64,000 nucleotides of DNA from Bolinopsis microptera. Lineage: Eukaryota > Ctenophora > Tentaculata > Lobata > Bolinopsidae. Positions 9,846-23,458 of the stretch are shown here, one piece after another. The stretch is from assembly GCF_026151205.1 (NCBI RefSeq), contig NC_087077.1, forward strand, positions 5,542,483-5,606,482, given 5' to 3'. Both the position numbers and the translations under genes were made by a program. How positions within the stretch are numbered: the stretch's first letter is position 1; each line of letters opens with the position of its first letter. The notes under the pieces were generated by a model. That model was not told the DNA's origin. It was given only the letters and a program-made list of their open reading frames with translations, and ran no database searches.

Positions 9846-12800
9846 TCACAAGTCAATAAAAATAAAAATAATATCCATTAAGTTAGTTCCTGTAAGTCCC
9901 GACTTCAACTGATTATCACCTCCATTTAACAACCTAAAGAATCTATACGAATCGCTCTCCTCCAAGAAGACCCCCATATCCAATCCCTGTTGAAGTGCCT
10001 GGCAAGCTGTGTTTTGAGTAATGACAGCACCGCTGGCGTCAGTGGGCCCATCCTGGCCGTCAGTGCTCGTCGCTAGAAAAGTGATCTTGTAACTTGTGTC
10101 AACTTGTCCTGAAAGTGTTATGAAGTTTTACCCACGACGTTTAATTTTAAATGAGCTGCACATCATATAATAATTTCAGTACTAACAATTCAAAAAATTG
10201 TTATATATGACAGGCAGTTGAGATTTTTATTCACTTATGCGGCTAAATAATGTATATATAATATACATAGAAACAAAATAAAAAACACTGTAATAACTGA
10301 CCGAGGATTAGTGCTGCAGCTAGAGCCATTTCCTGGCACCTCCCACCCAGCCCCTCACCTTGCACTGTCACTGTTGTCTCTCCACCAAATATTAAACACC
10401 TTTTACCACTATCTGAGGGCGGGATTTAGTGTATAAATCTAAAAAAGGGTACGTATGAATAATACCTGTATGTCTAGTGTCTACAACAGTTCGGCGGGGA
10501 TAATGTGATGTCATCAAACATATTTAGTTAATATTCTTTAGTTAATATTCTTTAGTTAATATTCTTTAGTTGATATTCTTTAGTTAATATTCTTTAGTTG
10601 ATATTCTTTAGTTGATATTCTTTAATCGATATTCTTTAGTTAATATTCTTTAGTTAATATTCATTAGTTGATATTCTTTAGTTGATATTCTTAAGTTGAT
10701 ATTCTTTAGTTAATATTCTTTAGTTGATATTCTTTAGTTGATATTCTTTAATCGATATTCTTAAGTTAATATTCTTTAGTTAATATTCTTTAGTTAATAT
10801 TCTTTAGTTAATACTCTTTAGTTAATATTCTTTAGTTAATATTCTTTAGTTGATATTCTTTAGTTGATACTCTTTAGTTCATATTCTTTAGTTCATATTC
10901 GTTAGTTAATATTCTTTAGTTAATATTCTTTAGTAATTTCTTCCAGAAATTGGGACCTAACTTTTCCCTTTTGTACATTGTTGAATAATCTGTACATATT
11001 CGTAATATTATTAACACGAACACAATAATTAGGGCTTCTGTTCTGATGAAACTTGAGGACACACCCAACACTTTTACATGACATATTATACTTATATGTA
11101 TAATATTTTATACATATAAAACCTGCCTGATGAATATATTACATGACGTGGAAACGTCACATCGATGAAATTGTATTGAGTTATTAACGTACATGATATT
11201 TTTAAATGCAGTATGAAAAATTTCATTGAAAATACTAATAACTTAATAATTTATTGAGAAAACACAGATTTGTTGGTTAGTTTATATAATTAAACACTAA
11301 ACAGCTCCATTGTTATAAAAAACCAATTTATAGCAATGTAATGTAATGTACAAACTGTTATGTTTAGAAGATAAAGCTGATCTGATCTTGCCACCAGTTT
11401 CAGGAGAGATATGTTCGTATTTTTTGTCTTCAGAGGGTATTGCCACACATTCCATCAGCTCTCTTGCTACATCTCTGAGGAAATTGAATAATTTACATAT
11501 CTTACTTGTACATACATTCGAAATCGATTTTCGTTTAAAATGATAATTTTTTAATTGAGATTCTACACTTAAAATCTGTAAGTGTATAGTTTATCAACAG
11601 TACGGTCAACGGTGTACATAAAAACCATTTGCATTCAACGCGATTAAGCCAGCTGAAATAGTTGATATCCTAATTGAAAGAAGTTGACGAAACTGACGAA
11701 GAATTCTAACCTAGCTTCCCCATCCAAAGTGTCTGTAATAATAAACGGACTGTATCCCTCGCTCTCACTTACACGTGACGCTATATCTAACGCTACCTAA
11801 ACAGGAATAGGATGATATCTATCAGCGGTCACGTGACATCACTTGTCAATACTAAAAAGAGGTATACTTCCGTTAAACTACCGTGCTATAAAATGGTAGC
11901 ATTGATTAATAAGGTTTAAGTCAGGGTTTAAGTCAGGGTTACATATATAACAAATTTAAATGTATCGACACCTAGATTATGTCCAATCAAGGGTAGACAA
12001 GATGAAAGTGTATTAAGACCTTGTTGGAGGCGATGATGAGGTTGTAGATGTCATTTCCACACGTGGCAACAGATGAATGTTCGCAATGAAGCAGACCCTG
12101 AACCGACTGTGGTAGTTGGGTGGGAGTCACGGAGAGTTCTGCCAAGGTTCTGATGACGTCATCTCTTGTCACCTTGGTAGAGCGGAGGTTATAGTTAAGT
12201 TTCATAGTTAAGTTTCATAGTTCAGTTTCATAGCAGAGCTTCATTTTTCAAGTTTAGGTTATGATTGGAAATTTACAAATCATTAACGTGTGGAAAATAG
12301 AAAAGGGTAAAATTCTAAAATATTCACCTTGGTGGGTAGGGTTGGACCACTTGCTATGAAGTTGATAGGATCCCCGATGACATCTGATATTATCAGAGAT
12401 AGTATCGTAGCAGGAGATATGAAGCGGGCCAGACCACCTCCCTTTACTTTACAGAGGTATGTTCGCACTGTGTTCAACTAGTTTGGGGAATCGGGTTGAG
12501 AACATGTTCAGTCGGTAAACATTCATTTGGTGTAGATCGTAGTTTAAGCGAATCATTTTAATAGTACGGGATTGATTCTTTCCCGACCTAATAGATAAAT
12601 TAAAATTCACAACACTCCAATATAATTATAATAGTGAGTTGATCAATAAATTACTGACATATTGAGATCGCATTTTAATGGTAATTTATATCTATATATA
12701 AGTTAGGAATTCCCTCCATCTAAATAATAATGACCCAGAGTTATACCAATTGATAAAATGCGAATATAATCATTTATATTAATCTTTAACGGATTCGCTT

Positions 12801-15433
12801 TGCATTTAGATTATTCAAGCTTAGCTTAAATTTCATATATTACTTCTAATCTTACAGTGACAGTAAACAGTAGAGACTAAATAACTAAGCATAAGATGAG
12901 ACTAAATAACTAAGAATGAGATGAGACTAAATAACTAAGCGCTGTAATTTCAAACTATTCACCTTTTGTGAACGCTTAGTCAATACTCTCGCCATGACAA
13001 ACCAACAAACTGAGTCGTGGCACTATGATCGTGGCCCTGTGATTTATATCTTATTAATCCAGACTTAAATCTAACAGTTTGCACAAAAAATATTGCAGAT
13101 TTAAAAGTTCCTATAATAGAGAAGAGCAGGGAGCTCTTTAGAGAATATCCGCGCAGCCACCTCCTCTCCAGAACCTGTTAAACCCTTCCGTCTTCTCCAC
13201 ACCGTCTCCGGAGATTCGTCTGTATCCGTGTTGACTTCAGCAGCAATCCGCTCACGTATCTTCTTGAAGTATTTGCGAACTGTAGCTCTGGAGACACTTC
13301 CCTCAAAAGCTGTTTCCCCGACAGCTTTCCCGTCTGAGAAGCCAGCCATGATTACAATAAACTGCCCGGCTGTAATGCTGCTCCGGTGCAGCACGCTCCC
13401 AACTTTAGGGGTGATACACTTTTTACATGTCGGGCATTTCCAGCGAGTTATGCATTGTGTTGCAGCACACTGGGCCAGGGTCATGGGTATGTTACAGTTA
13501 GGGCAGTGGTTGTGAGTCCGCAAGATCTTCATGTCGAGGAGGAACTGCATACAGTTAGCTTCAGTGGTAAACATTCCCTCTCTATCGTAGTCATCGTAGC
13601 TGCCGTATTTGTGGGGTCTGGAACAGTGAGTCATGACTGTAGAGAGTGGCAAGTAAAGGAAATGATATCATGTGTCATGGGAGCTGAGTCTTTTGTACTT
13701 ATTTCCATCCAAGATTGCATGGTGAAACGTATCGCTCAGACTTCCAAATATGTACTTGGATCGTAATATTGCTACGTCACAGGTCACGTGATTCTTAACG
13801 GGACCTGTTACCGACACCCAGACTAACTTAATGCACTCTAAAACGTCACCAGACCCTACTACTAGACCACGGGGTGTATTGTGAGATGTCCAAATCTGGA
13901 TGCAGAAGGTTGTCCGATGGTGAGGGGCTTGCATTTTAATGTCACGTGATCTAGCAGCGAAATACGCAAACAGCCAGTTTTAAGTGCATTCCTATTTAAT
14001 TTCCAGCTTTTACTAGCCAGGTTATCAATACTATGGCTGCACGGTATAAGCTATGGTTGTAAGAGGTAAGTGCCCTCAACACAGACCTCATTTCAGAATC
14101 AGACTATTTTCAGATGCATAGCTTGTCAGTTTAGTGCCAACTATTTTGCAAATTTTGCAAATTTAAACTTTAAAGTGATGCAACGCATTTGATCTTACTT
14201 TTTTTTGTAGTGATGTCCTATTTCAAATAGTGTATCAATGATGGGAAAATGGTATGCATCTAATTCCTAAATACCAATGGCGATATTGATGCCGAAAATA
14301 AAGTGTTTAAATTTATTTGACTACTTGAAGTCAAATGGTTTTAAACTTAATGTTTCTCACTTCTCATAAAGTTTTACAGTCAGTGATTAGTGAACTCACG
14401 TTAGCTGCTCGGAAAACGTTTTTAATTACAATTGCGATAGGTACCTAATAGTTTTCCGTTCTTGTTTGATTTTTAACAACAAAAAGTAAATGAAAAGAGA
14501 ACAAAAATAAGAAGAAGAAAAAACCGGAAATAAATATGTAATTTAGTTGTTAGTGTGGTATCTGGTCGTAAAGCCAAGCGAATCCTCTGATAAATAATAA
14601 TGATAACCTATTTAGTTACATGTAGTTATGTAGTTACATGCTTAGGGATATACATTAATTTTTCTTTCAATTTCAGATATTCATAATTCATATTCACATG
14701 CTGGAAACACGGCCAACATTAGGGTTTCGTAGCTCTACTCTTAAAGATCAAGCAACGACTTCCTTAAGCTAATGTTCTCAATAACGTCCTGAATTGAGAA
14801 AACCCAAACTTTAGATGCTACTAAAAAGAGAAGTTAGAAGTAGTATTACCTGTTGTATAGTAGCAGAGTGAGAAGTTAGTAGTTTTATAGTATCTATCAT
14901 GTCCGGTAACGGAACTACAGGATCACACAGCAGAGCGGATCCGCCACCTAAATACACCTGCAGTGAGGAATCATAGGTGGTGTCTGGTGTAAAGTGGGGA
15001 AGAAAACAATTAAATTTAAAATTCGATGAATTTATATTTATCAATTTTCGCAATTTTCTGAAACCAGCACCCCACTTAAACTTAAAGTATTATCAGCTAG
15101 AGCTATTGAATTAATTAACAATAAAAAAGTAAGAAAGTTGACCTTTGCTGGACCACGTATTTTAAACAAGCTGTAAGCAAAATTCCTCCAACTACCAACT
15201 CACCTGATATGAGACAGATACACAGATCCCCCTCTGATAAACTCTCCGAGTACTTGATAATATCTCCTGTAATAGCGAGAGTGTTCTCGTCAGGCAGGTT
15301 GTTGCGCGCTGCACGTGCAACTACCTCTGAGGAATTGCTACTCGTATCTATTGTGTTGCTATTTGTAGTCATGGTAACGTGAGATGACTCCGGTATAGAG
15401 AAATAGCTGCGCTTTATATGCCTCCCCAGCTTT
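9846..15433 (-). CDS. GLYCTK: Glycerate kinase (GLYCTK), eight exons, N-terminus incomplete
   Basis: Phosphorylates D-glycerate in serine/fructose catabolism. Eight minus-strand exons join with consistent phases: 15204-15433, 14850-14947, 12328-12477, 12020-12172, 11711-11796, 11395-11474, 10302-10412 and 9846-10108, with the stop TGA at 9846-9848. Family landmarks in order are NLPDENT and LCICLISGGGSALL (built across the first junction), LNTVRTYLCKVKGGGLARF, ISDVIGDPINFIASGPT, GNDIYNLIIASNK, IFGGETTVTVQGEGLGGR, STDGQDGPTDASGA and LTGTNLMDI. These correspond to the MOFRL-type glycerate kinase fold. About 390 codons are accounted for against roughly 520 in the human protein, so an N-terminal exon or exons lie upstream (see 15936-16060). 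Introns hold a 14-bp minisatellite and a transposase fragment. Confidence 0.92.
10524..10935. repeat. 14-15 bp minisatellite in a GLYCTK intron
   Basis: About 28 head-to-tail copies of a unit close to ATTCTTTAGTTAAT, with substitutions (GTTGAT, AATCGAT, GTTCAT) that mark sub-variants. It lies wholly in the intron between the exons at 10302-10412 and 11395-11474. Confidence 0.9.
12872..12941. repeat. Short tandem repeat, about three 25-bp copies
   Basis: Three copies of GAGACTAAATAACTAAG followed by CATAAGAT or AATGAGAT, in the GLYCTK intron. Confidence 0.7.
13101..13652 (-). pseudogene. Merlin/ISXO2-like transposase N-terminal fragment
   Basis: A 183-codon frame inside the largest GLYCTK intron. 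It shows paired zinc-ribbon cysteines (HCPNCNIPM and WKCPTCKKC), then PKVGSVLHRSS, and a helix-turn-helix-like segment with VSRATVRKYFKKIRER. This order, zinc ribbon then a short hydrophobic stretch then HTH before the catalytic domain, is that of IS1595/ISXO2 and eukaryotic Merlin transposases. The DDE catalytic half is absent, so the fragment cannot transpose. It could instead be a domesticated DNA-binding exon. The similarity call is from pattern recognition only. Confidence 0.55.
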
Positions 15434-15935
15434 CTGAAAAATTAAAAATAAATTTTTCAAAGTAATCTGATGATTTAAAATAAAGTAAAAATCAAGATGA
15501 CCCTTCCGAAATTAATAATCAAATATGAAGATATGATAATACTAAATCGATCGATTAGGTAACACTATAATATATACTGTGGACTTGAATATTGGGGGTT
15601 CTTTGAATTTGTTTAGAATTCGTATAAATTGATTAGCAGTGTTTGTAGCCGATTTAATTATCTACGATTTTGACAGCTATTATGATCATGTTGATTGCAT
15701 GACTTAGCAGAATTGATAGATGTCTGCTTAACGTGGATTATGTCGTTAGTCCACGGCGAGAAAACACCACACATTACATTACTTCTTGAACTAGTATTCA
15801 AAGTTATACTTATAAATATATTAGTTATTTTTCGTACAACGAATTGCGAATTTCAAGATCTTGTAGTTCTGTTTCTTCAGTTTCTTCAGTTTTCACTCTT
15901 TTGGTTGACGTTCTCCCACATATAATCTACTGTCT

Positions 15936-16060
15936 TACCATCGGTTGGAACACGCCTGCCAAGACCTCCACGAATGGGCTACCCCACACACCCCGTAAAT
16001 TCTAATGGTGTTCTCAGGCTGAACTTCTAGAGTTATTAATACAAATAACTTGGTCTCCTT
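15936..16060 (-). pseudogene. Possible GLYCTK N-terminal exon with a frame break
   Basis: Just upstream of the first confirmed GLYCTK exon, the minus strand reads VQPENTIRIYGV in one frame. In the next frame it reads FVEVLAGVFQPM up to a GTAAGA donor at about 15936. Together these resemble the stretch around the conserved GxGKA motif and the following helix, and the second part would continue plausibly into LGRHIKRSYFSIP. No single frame carries both halves, the GKA lysine is not seen, and the splice phase requires an unusual acceptor. It may be a degraded exon, a sequence error or coincidence. Confidence 0.3.
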
Positions 16061-16733
16061 TCTCTTGTGACACCCTAAACAATCACTGTACAGTCCACTA
16101 TAACACATATGACCCTTTAAATCTTTAACCACTCCCTTTCGGGATTAATTTCGGAGAATAGAAGCTGAAAGTGGAGTAATTAAAGTACTAGATTCAACAG
16201 CCAGAACGCCATGAAAATATGACCTCATTCACCGCTCAGCCGTTAAATTGAGGTGCTGCTCTCAATTTTTGACATTTAAATTATTCGTTTTCGACACGAG
16301 GGTCGCGATTCGTTGATTTTCATGGTTGAGGGCTTTCTAGTTCGGTAATTCCTGTATAATTGGGATTATGGGCATCACATTGTGATTTAGAAGAGCATCT
16401 TTTGTGAGCACTTCTTTATTGGTCTATTTTCGAACCGAGGAATATTATCATGTTGAAATACTACTACTTTTCATCAATGTTTTGTCTTGCACTAGTGTTA
16501 GGACCACTTAAGGTAAAGAATAGGGCCAAGTAGGAATAAGAACAAGACAGCCCTGATAATGTGTCCAGTGTCCACCATTAGTGAGGGATAACTCAATATC
16601 TAGCCATTGAACAACAGCTGTCCTCTCAAAAGTTGGGTGATGGAATGAATTGACATAACAAAGTCCTCATAAAAATATAATTCACATGACGTAACTTACT
16701 GGTGTCTGTCCTGTTCTCTATGATGAGTGCAAG

Positions 16734-16857
16734 TGATGACATCATCACTTCTCTACCATGACGTCATCACTTCTCTACCATGACGTCATCACTGCTCTAT
16801 CATGACGTCATCACTTCCCTATCATGACGTCATCACTTCTCTATCATGACGTGACGT
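16734..16857. promoter_or_regulatory. 22-bp tandem array carrying CRE-like TGACGTCA sites
   Basis: About five copies of a 22-bp unit ATGACGTCATCACTTCTCTA plus CC or TC. Four units contain the perfect palindrome TGACGTCA, the consensus binding site of CREB/ATF factors. The first copy has TGACATCA and the last TGACGTGACG. The array lies in intergenic DNA about 1.3 kb upstream (on the minus strand) of the first confirmed GLYCTK exon, so it could act on that gene. Function is inference from motif density only. Confidence 0.6.
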
Positions 16858-17620
16858 GGTCCCACGCCAAATTAAACCAGTTCTCTAGAACTTAAGTTCA
16901 TCTAATCTGAACTTATAACTATAAGGTTAAATGTATTATGGTATTATAACTACTTAACCACGAAATAAGGTGCCCCATTAATCTGGAAACCACTCAAGAT
17001 TACCATCAGCGGCACTACCTACAGCTTTACTAAGCGACCGTATTTAACGTACCAACTATAACCGGTTTTGCAAAGGATTTGACGGGGAGTCTAGAGGTAG
17101 TGTTAATAACTTAAGAAGGGTGTTTAAATTACAATTAACTTCTAGTTAGGACAGCAACAATTTGTTGACGAGAAGGTCGTGGGATTTGTTCAATGATGAT
17201 AGCTTTTATCGAGCTCTGTGGTGTACTAAGTCAATGTAGGGCGTTGCCATGATTCTATTGAGTGTTACTAAGTTGATGCAGTGGACCAGTATGTTACTAA
17301 GTAACCAGAGCGTTACTAAGTAACCGTGGATTTGTAGAGTGTTACTGAGTTGTTATGCACTATTAATGCTTTTCATACAAAGTTACAACAACGTCTTCAT
17401 GTTATGTATCCTATGTTCAACAATTTAGCTTTAAATTTAAGTTCAAACGTTTTTGAGAGTTGGGAGAGAAGTTGGGCTGATGCGTTACAAGATTATTCCC
17501 TGACAGGGTGTTCACAGTTTGCACCTCTAAAGCCCAAATAATAGTACTCGGAAGATGAATAGATAGATGAAATTGATATCTATTCTCATCTATCATTATA
17601 TTTCTGATCGGTGGAGTCAT

Positions 17621-17880
17621 TTTTTAAGTCGTCAACTGGACTAGCATTGAAATGAAGCATACCGCATAATCATAGTAATTAATATCCATTCTCAACGAAC
17701 CTTAAATATCCTATTCAAAAGTATGAAAGGTAAGGTATTAACTGGGTCACCTTTTAACTCGTCAACTAGATTGCACTGGTATTGAGTTGAAGCATACCGC
17801 ATAATAGTTATAATTAATATCCATTCTCAACGATCCTTAACTTTATTATTGAGTCACTTTTGAGTTTTTAACTCATCGAG
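17621..17880. repeat. Tandem duplication of about 130 bp, two copies
   Basis: Both copies contain GTCGTCAACTGG or CTCGTCAACTAG, then GAAGCATACCGCATAAT and AATATCCATTCTCAACGA. They differ by scattered substitutions and small indels. Confidence 0.7.
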
Positions 17881-20800
17881 TTTGACGCTCTTGCTTTGCA
17901 CCGTTACTCTTTACGATAGTTTCTGACGTTCTGATACATGATCTCATGTTTTTGTCGATATTAAATGTCTAAGATTGCATTAATTGAAGATCTCCGCCCA
18001 TGACCCCTACAACACATAGCGTAGACGTTTATCACTCATTATTTATCATATCACTATTCATATTATCATAATTGCGGGGACGAGCTCTCGATTTTAGACA
18101 ACGTTGTTGAATATTCAAAATAATAAATTGATACAAAAAGGTCAAGGTCTCCTCAAGAATGGTTACACTGTATAACGTTAGAGTGACCTGTACAGCTGTT
18201 ACTGTTAGTTGGAATTTAAGCTCGGGGTTGTACCATGATCATCATCATCAGCATGGTAAAACCATACCGGCAACCCTTAATCTGGTGGTCTGGCATATTA
18301 ACTGTTTGTCTGGATTACTTTAACGAATTTAATATAAATTTCAAACCCAGACCTTAATTTTCAATCGTTTTAAATGGCGGACGACCTAAATACTACTTGA
18401 TCGGACAACTAGTTCAGTATTCACCCAATATATCAGTCCGTTACTGATCACGTGATGGCGCCAGGACACGCATCTTATTTTCTTGCCATTTTTATTACTT
18501 TATTGGATTCTACAACCAACTGGTGCTTGTACTAGAACCGCGATTAAATCTGAAATTCCGAGTTATCATTGCATTATTAATTGGCTATGAAGATGGTACG
18601 ACCAGGTAGAAGATGGTTAGCGGTTGCCCACTCATTTTATCATCTCCGTCAAATTTGACTCGCCGAATTTATTTCGGTACTCTCTAGGAATTCTTAAGGC
18701 AGGACTTCACTACAACGTTGTCAATGCCAACTTGGCATCCGTTGGTAAGGACTGATTCATTCCGGAAATTAAGTAGAAGTTTCAAGTGTGTGGTCCTTGG
18801 TTCTGCACTGTAGAACCAGCATCCGCACACGATCACGAGTATGAATTTTTTTTAAATTACTCAATTATAATATGATTTTGAGTAAAGGAAGATATTTCCA
18901 AGGTATCATAGTTTTCGCATCGTTGGAGATTTTATCTGGTTCAAAATTCTCATTTTGACTGAAATTTTAAGCTGAACTAACAATATATCGGGAATATAGA
19001 TTATCTCTAGTACTATTTTCTTAAAATTTCGGCGTAATATTTTTGCATACTTGTGGATTTAGGCACTCACAAGTCTAGTTTTGGGCCCAATGTGAGGTGT
19101 GCGAGGAGGACTGGAGGAGTTTGCGTTACGTATAGTCTAGTCAGTGTCAAATGATGCAGTCCCCGACGTGACGTACTGCATGACTTATTCATTTTTAATC
19201 TGTCGTGAGTAAGAGACAATTATAATGTTTGGCCAAATATTATGAGCAAAATAATGAAATCTCCATCGAGAGATCAAGGATAGCGAGGGCTTCAGGGATG
19301 ATGAATGGTTAACTATAAATAGCGATTAAGATTTAATGAAGTTAATGACAGTTACGAGTACTGATTAGTGTGACGTTTCTGTGACATATAACTGGTGATG
19401 CTAGATCTGACGCTGCAGATGCCACTTTTGAATTTGCCGAGTTCATCTTGTCGTTTTCTTGGTATCACAGAATAGACTATCATCAGCTCTCTTTTGAAAA
19501 GACACCTTGGCCAAAAAAGCATACCAACTACGTGCAGATAATATATTATCCGGAATCAATTACAGTCTCAAAAGACGCCACGCTTAGGATCTCTGGATAT
19601 AATTATTGGATATAATTATTAATTATTTCATACCACTACGGCCCATGTGCTCAGGAACCATCTCGTCATTATTTGGCATAATACATGGATCTGCCCTACT
19701 GGTCACTGTCAGGTAATCATAATCAAGTACCTCATATCCCCAATTCGTTTAATATAGACACCTTGCAGTTTCTTTTGCAGAGGTCTTCGGTCTTCCTAAT
19801 TTGTTGATTATCTTTAGTTATGATGCACTTGGATAATTCAGTGTTTTTGTTCGTATTTCAATTTTGGTAGCAGCTGACTTGATTGCCAGCTTGGAAATAT
19901 CGTGTTTCAATCCAAATGCAGTTGAATGCACTGACGAAATGGAGAAAGTTGACTAGATTAATATAAGTACGTCCAAATGTATTTAGAGATTAATTTCAGT
20001 AAACGAACACTTAAAGTGTCATTCATGGGTTGGTATACCAGTTTATAATTCCAACACTATTTGGAAATATCTCAATCGCAGAGATAGCCACTGTCCCCTT
20101 AAGATCCTATTTATATGGGCCAAGGTGCATTTGACTGCCATTAGTAAGTACTTTCGGCTGCATTTAGTGCCAGCTGCTTATTTTCATTATTGTTGGTCCT
20201 GTCAAACCGGTATTACGCTAATCAGGATTATGAAGATATGCCAGCGTAATTGATAATAAGTTTATATTTCAACTGCAACTGGTTCTTTCTGTGCCGTATT
20301 GCCTATGTCTAAGCCTTGTCAACAGTAATACTAATTTCAAGGGCCAAGGATCAAACTGAATCCTAAGATATCCTGCTTTATGATCCTGCCGGGTATGATT
20401 GTAACTATGATTTGTACACAAACACTTAGTGGCTTACGGAAGGTGGTTTAAAATGGCCAAAATGTGGCTAACGTAATACAGAAGGAATATATCTAATGTA
20501 GTTCGAGGAGTCATAACACCATAACCCTCCTCGCATCCTCAAGTGGCGTTTCTCTTGGCGATCGTTTTTTTAAATGACAGCCTGGAATCTTGATCACTTA
20601 GACATGAGAATTTGGCCAGTATAGTAGGGCCATATGAGGAAATTTGACGACGATTAAATTAGGTCAAAGGAGGATAGGCTAGTGATGTGTCATGTGTGTA
20701 TAAAGGGGTGAACCGCACCTACCTTCTCTTATCTTTAGATTAATCATTTCTTTTAAATTCGATTGCCCGATTCTTATTGTCTCTGATCCGTCTAACTATT

Positions 20801-22977
20801 TCTATCCTCTTCCACATCCTCAATTTCAACTTCCCGTTTCCCGAACTCCTACTACTTCTACACTACTCAAAACCTCTGAACTTTTTCCTTGCTGTCCCCT
20901 CGGCCTTCTCTTTGACCCCTCTCCTTCTACCTAAAATCTAAATGATTGATTGATGAGTTTGACAGTCGACTGGTGGAAAATCTAAGCTATAGGGCGACAG
21001 GTAGAAAAATTAGTTTTTATCTTATCTGATGGTTTAATTTTACTCTGATTGCGATGGCTATCTATTCGACATTCTTAGGCCTGGAATATTGTCCGAAACA
21101 GAAAGACGAGCCAGGCGCCGTCTATTCATCCAATTGACTATTGCTTGAGAATAATACGTTTGGCGTAGATGTTTATCGAAAATAAGCTAGGAAGGGAAGC
21201 AATTTTAATGTTGGTCTCGGTGATAGCTAGTAGTAGTCCTTTAAAGAATATTAAAGCAACTATATTTCTCAAACCAATCACTAAGCAGTGCTACTTACAA
21301 GGTCGGAGCGGTATTTTGGCACTTGGCATATTATGCTACTATAGAATAATAGAGTTTGATACTGAGTACTGACTCAGGGAAATACTTCATTTCTTGCACA
21401 AGTATAAACTATAAGAGCGTTTTTTTAATTTTTGCTATGATTCCGGGCACTGTGAGTATCTTATATTCTTTAGAACTATCCTTGGTATGTGGTGGTAACG
21501 TGTTTATAGAAGTGCAAGTGGTTAACGTATCCTGGTGTTAACCACTTCTTGGTCTCCTCACCATCTTTACAACTTTTTCCGGTTTGCTAAATAAGGAGTT
21601 AATATGAATTATGATGTGTTTTTATATGAAACCACGGACGACTAAACAACAAAATGCAGATACGCTGGTCGTTGATATTTGCTCTGGCAAAAGCAATTTA
21701 TATTTTCCATGTAGTCTATACTCTATTATTGTCGATATTAACAATTGAACTCTGTTTCAGGTTCGCTAAGAAATTTGCTGCTTATAATCATCACGATAAA
21801 CTGCGCAGTTCACTTGTCGCATTTTATTTTTCCTTCGTTTTTAGCGGATCTGTTGACGAAATACTTGCGACTACAAAAGCTTTCTTGTCTTGTGAGATCC
21901 CATTATTTCGCAATAAGGACATAATAATTAATCATTTTGGCCATTACGTAGTTTAATCTATCAGCTCTTTATCTCGTCGAGCAAAAAACCTATTACTCCA
22001 AATGATCTGACCACCCTTAAAACGATCAGCGATTAAGTACAGATAATTAAAGAATAGGTGGCGCACCCAGCACGTGCACTCAAAAATATCTAGATCTTTT
22101 CTTTTTCCAGCAGATTCTATTTCCCACGTGCACACGTCTGGATTCTTGGGATTCCTTCGTTAAGGAATAAAAGATGTATTGCGGCCCACAAATCGAAATA
22201 GCATTACTATTGCCGATTTGCACGTGTAGAGTAGCACTGGATCAGAGGCCACAAAGTAGTTAGAGCCCGAGCCATCGATATAATTTATCACAGCAGTTAG
22301 TCGAATCACGTGCACAATTACCGATCAGGAAAAAGTGAGATAACTGCGGTCACGGGTCATAGCGCACGAAGCACGTGCTCAATAGGTGCTCTAGTGATAT
22401 TACGTCTTGTAGCTGTTGGAAACTGGTTATATTTAAAGATTGTTTCTATGACGACCATTAATTCTTATGCCACGTCAGATAGCATTGTCTATAAATGTCA
22501 TAATTGTATTATCATTTTCGTAGTGAAATATTTTTGATCAGTTTGACATCTTAGTTCTAGGGTCTCTTTCATTTTGCTTTAGTTATAAAACAGACCACGT
22601 TTATCAATTTCAATGTTCTGTGACGAATATTGCATGGCGAAACATTCTTGGAAACATGAGGCAAGTTCATCAGCCGATCAGGTGTAAATCGCGGCCTAGA
22701 TTATTTATATGTTTCAAGAACCCCCTCCAGGCCTAGATCTTAATTACAAATTCTGGAAAATGAACGACAGCGGTATCGATTATCGAATTATTTCAACATG
22801 CATACCTTCTCCAAATTCATCACTAATCAAACTAAAGTTTAACAGCTTCTGGGTTCTGACGGATCTACTCCAGGAGGAAACCCCATGGACACCGCTCTCA
22901 CCTCTGCTCGGGTACAAGAACAACCCTCTTACCATGTGTCACTGCTACCTCGCCCTGTAACGACTTTATAACGACAG

Positions 22978-23062
22978 CACCATATAGTGACATGTCATTA
23001 TAAAGTGCTTGTCACTATATTATAGTGTTGTCACTATATAGTGTTGTCACTATATAGTGCGG
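22978..23062. repeat. Tandem palindrome repeat (CACTATATAGTG)
   Basis: Several diverged copies of a 16-bp unit TTGTCACTATATAGTG. Each contains the 12-bp palindrome CACTATATAGTG, so the array can form cruciforms or hairpins. Confidence 0.75.
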
Positions 23063-23458
23063 GAATCAATTCCTCGCATCGCTCAGAGGTACGCTGAAGA
23101 ACAACCCCTGTCGGCGACTCAGAATCTGAACCAGATGTCCTTCAACAGAAGTGATTTAGATGCTCCCATCTATGTAGTCCCTCGCTCGAATAGTTTTGCT
23201 TGATTTGTTTTACTTTCAATTGGTTCTTAAATGTCAGATAAATTCCAGTTCTTCAGTGTCTCGAGATAACGTCATGTGAATTACTTGATGACGTTGGAGG
23301 AGTCCTAACTTTCCTCACGTCCGAAAATGGCGTTTCTCTTGTATCAAATATTATGATCTATTAAATTGTAGGTTTGTTGCTTAATATAGCCAATCAAACG
23401 AAGATATTGAAAAGCATTGCGATTGTTGTAGTACCAGTAGCTTAGTCAAATTGTTTTA

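Larger units (their letters stand above)
16061..23458. other. Gene-poor intergenic region
   Basis: More than 7 kb without a recognisable exon. Open frames of 60-100 codons (for example 21654-21956 plus, which has a hydrophobic start) show no family motif. Repeats inside it are listed separately (16734-16857, 17621-17880, 22978-23062). Confidence 0.5.

Noticed and set aside
13668-13934. 88-codon minus-strand frame upstream of the transposase fragment
   Set aside because: No recognisable motif and located within an intron of GLYCTK.
21654-21956. 100-codon plus-strand frame with a hydrophobic start
   Set aside because: No family motif, no supporting splice or duplication evidence; compatible with chance in AT-rich DNA.
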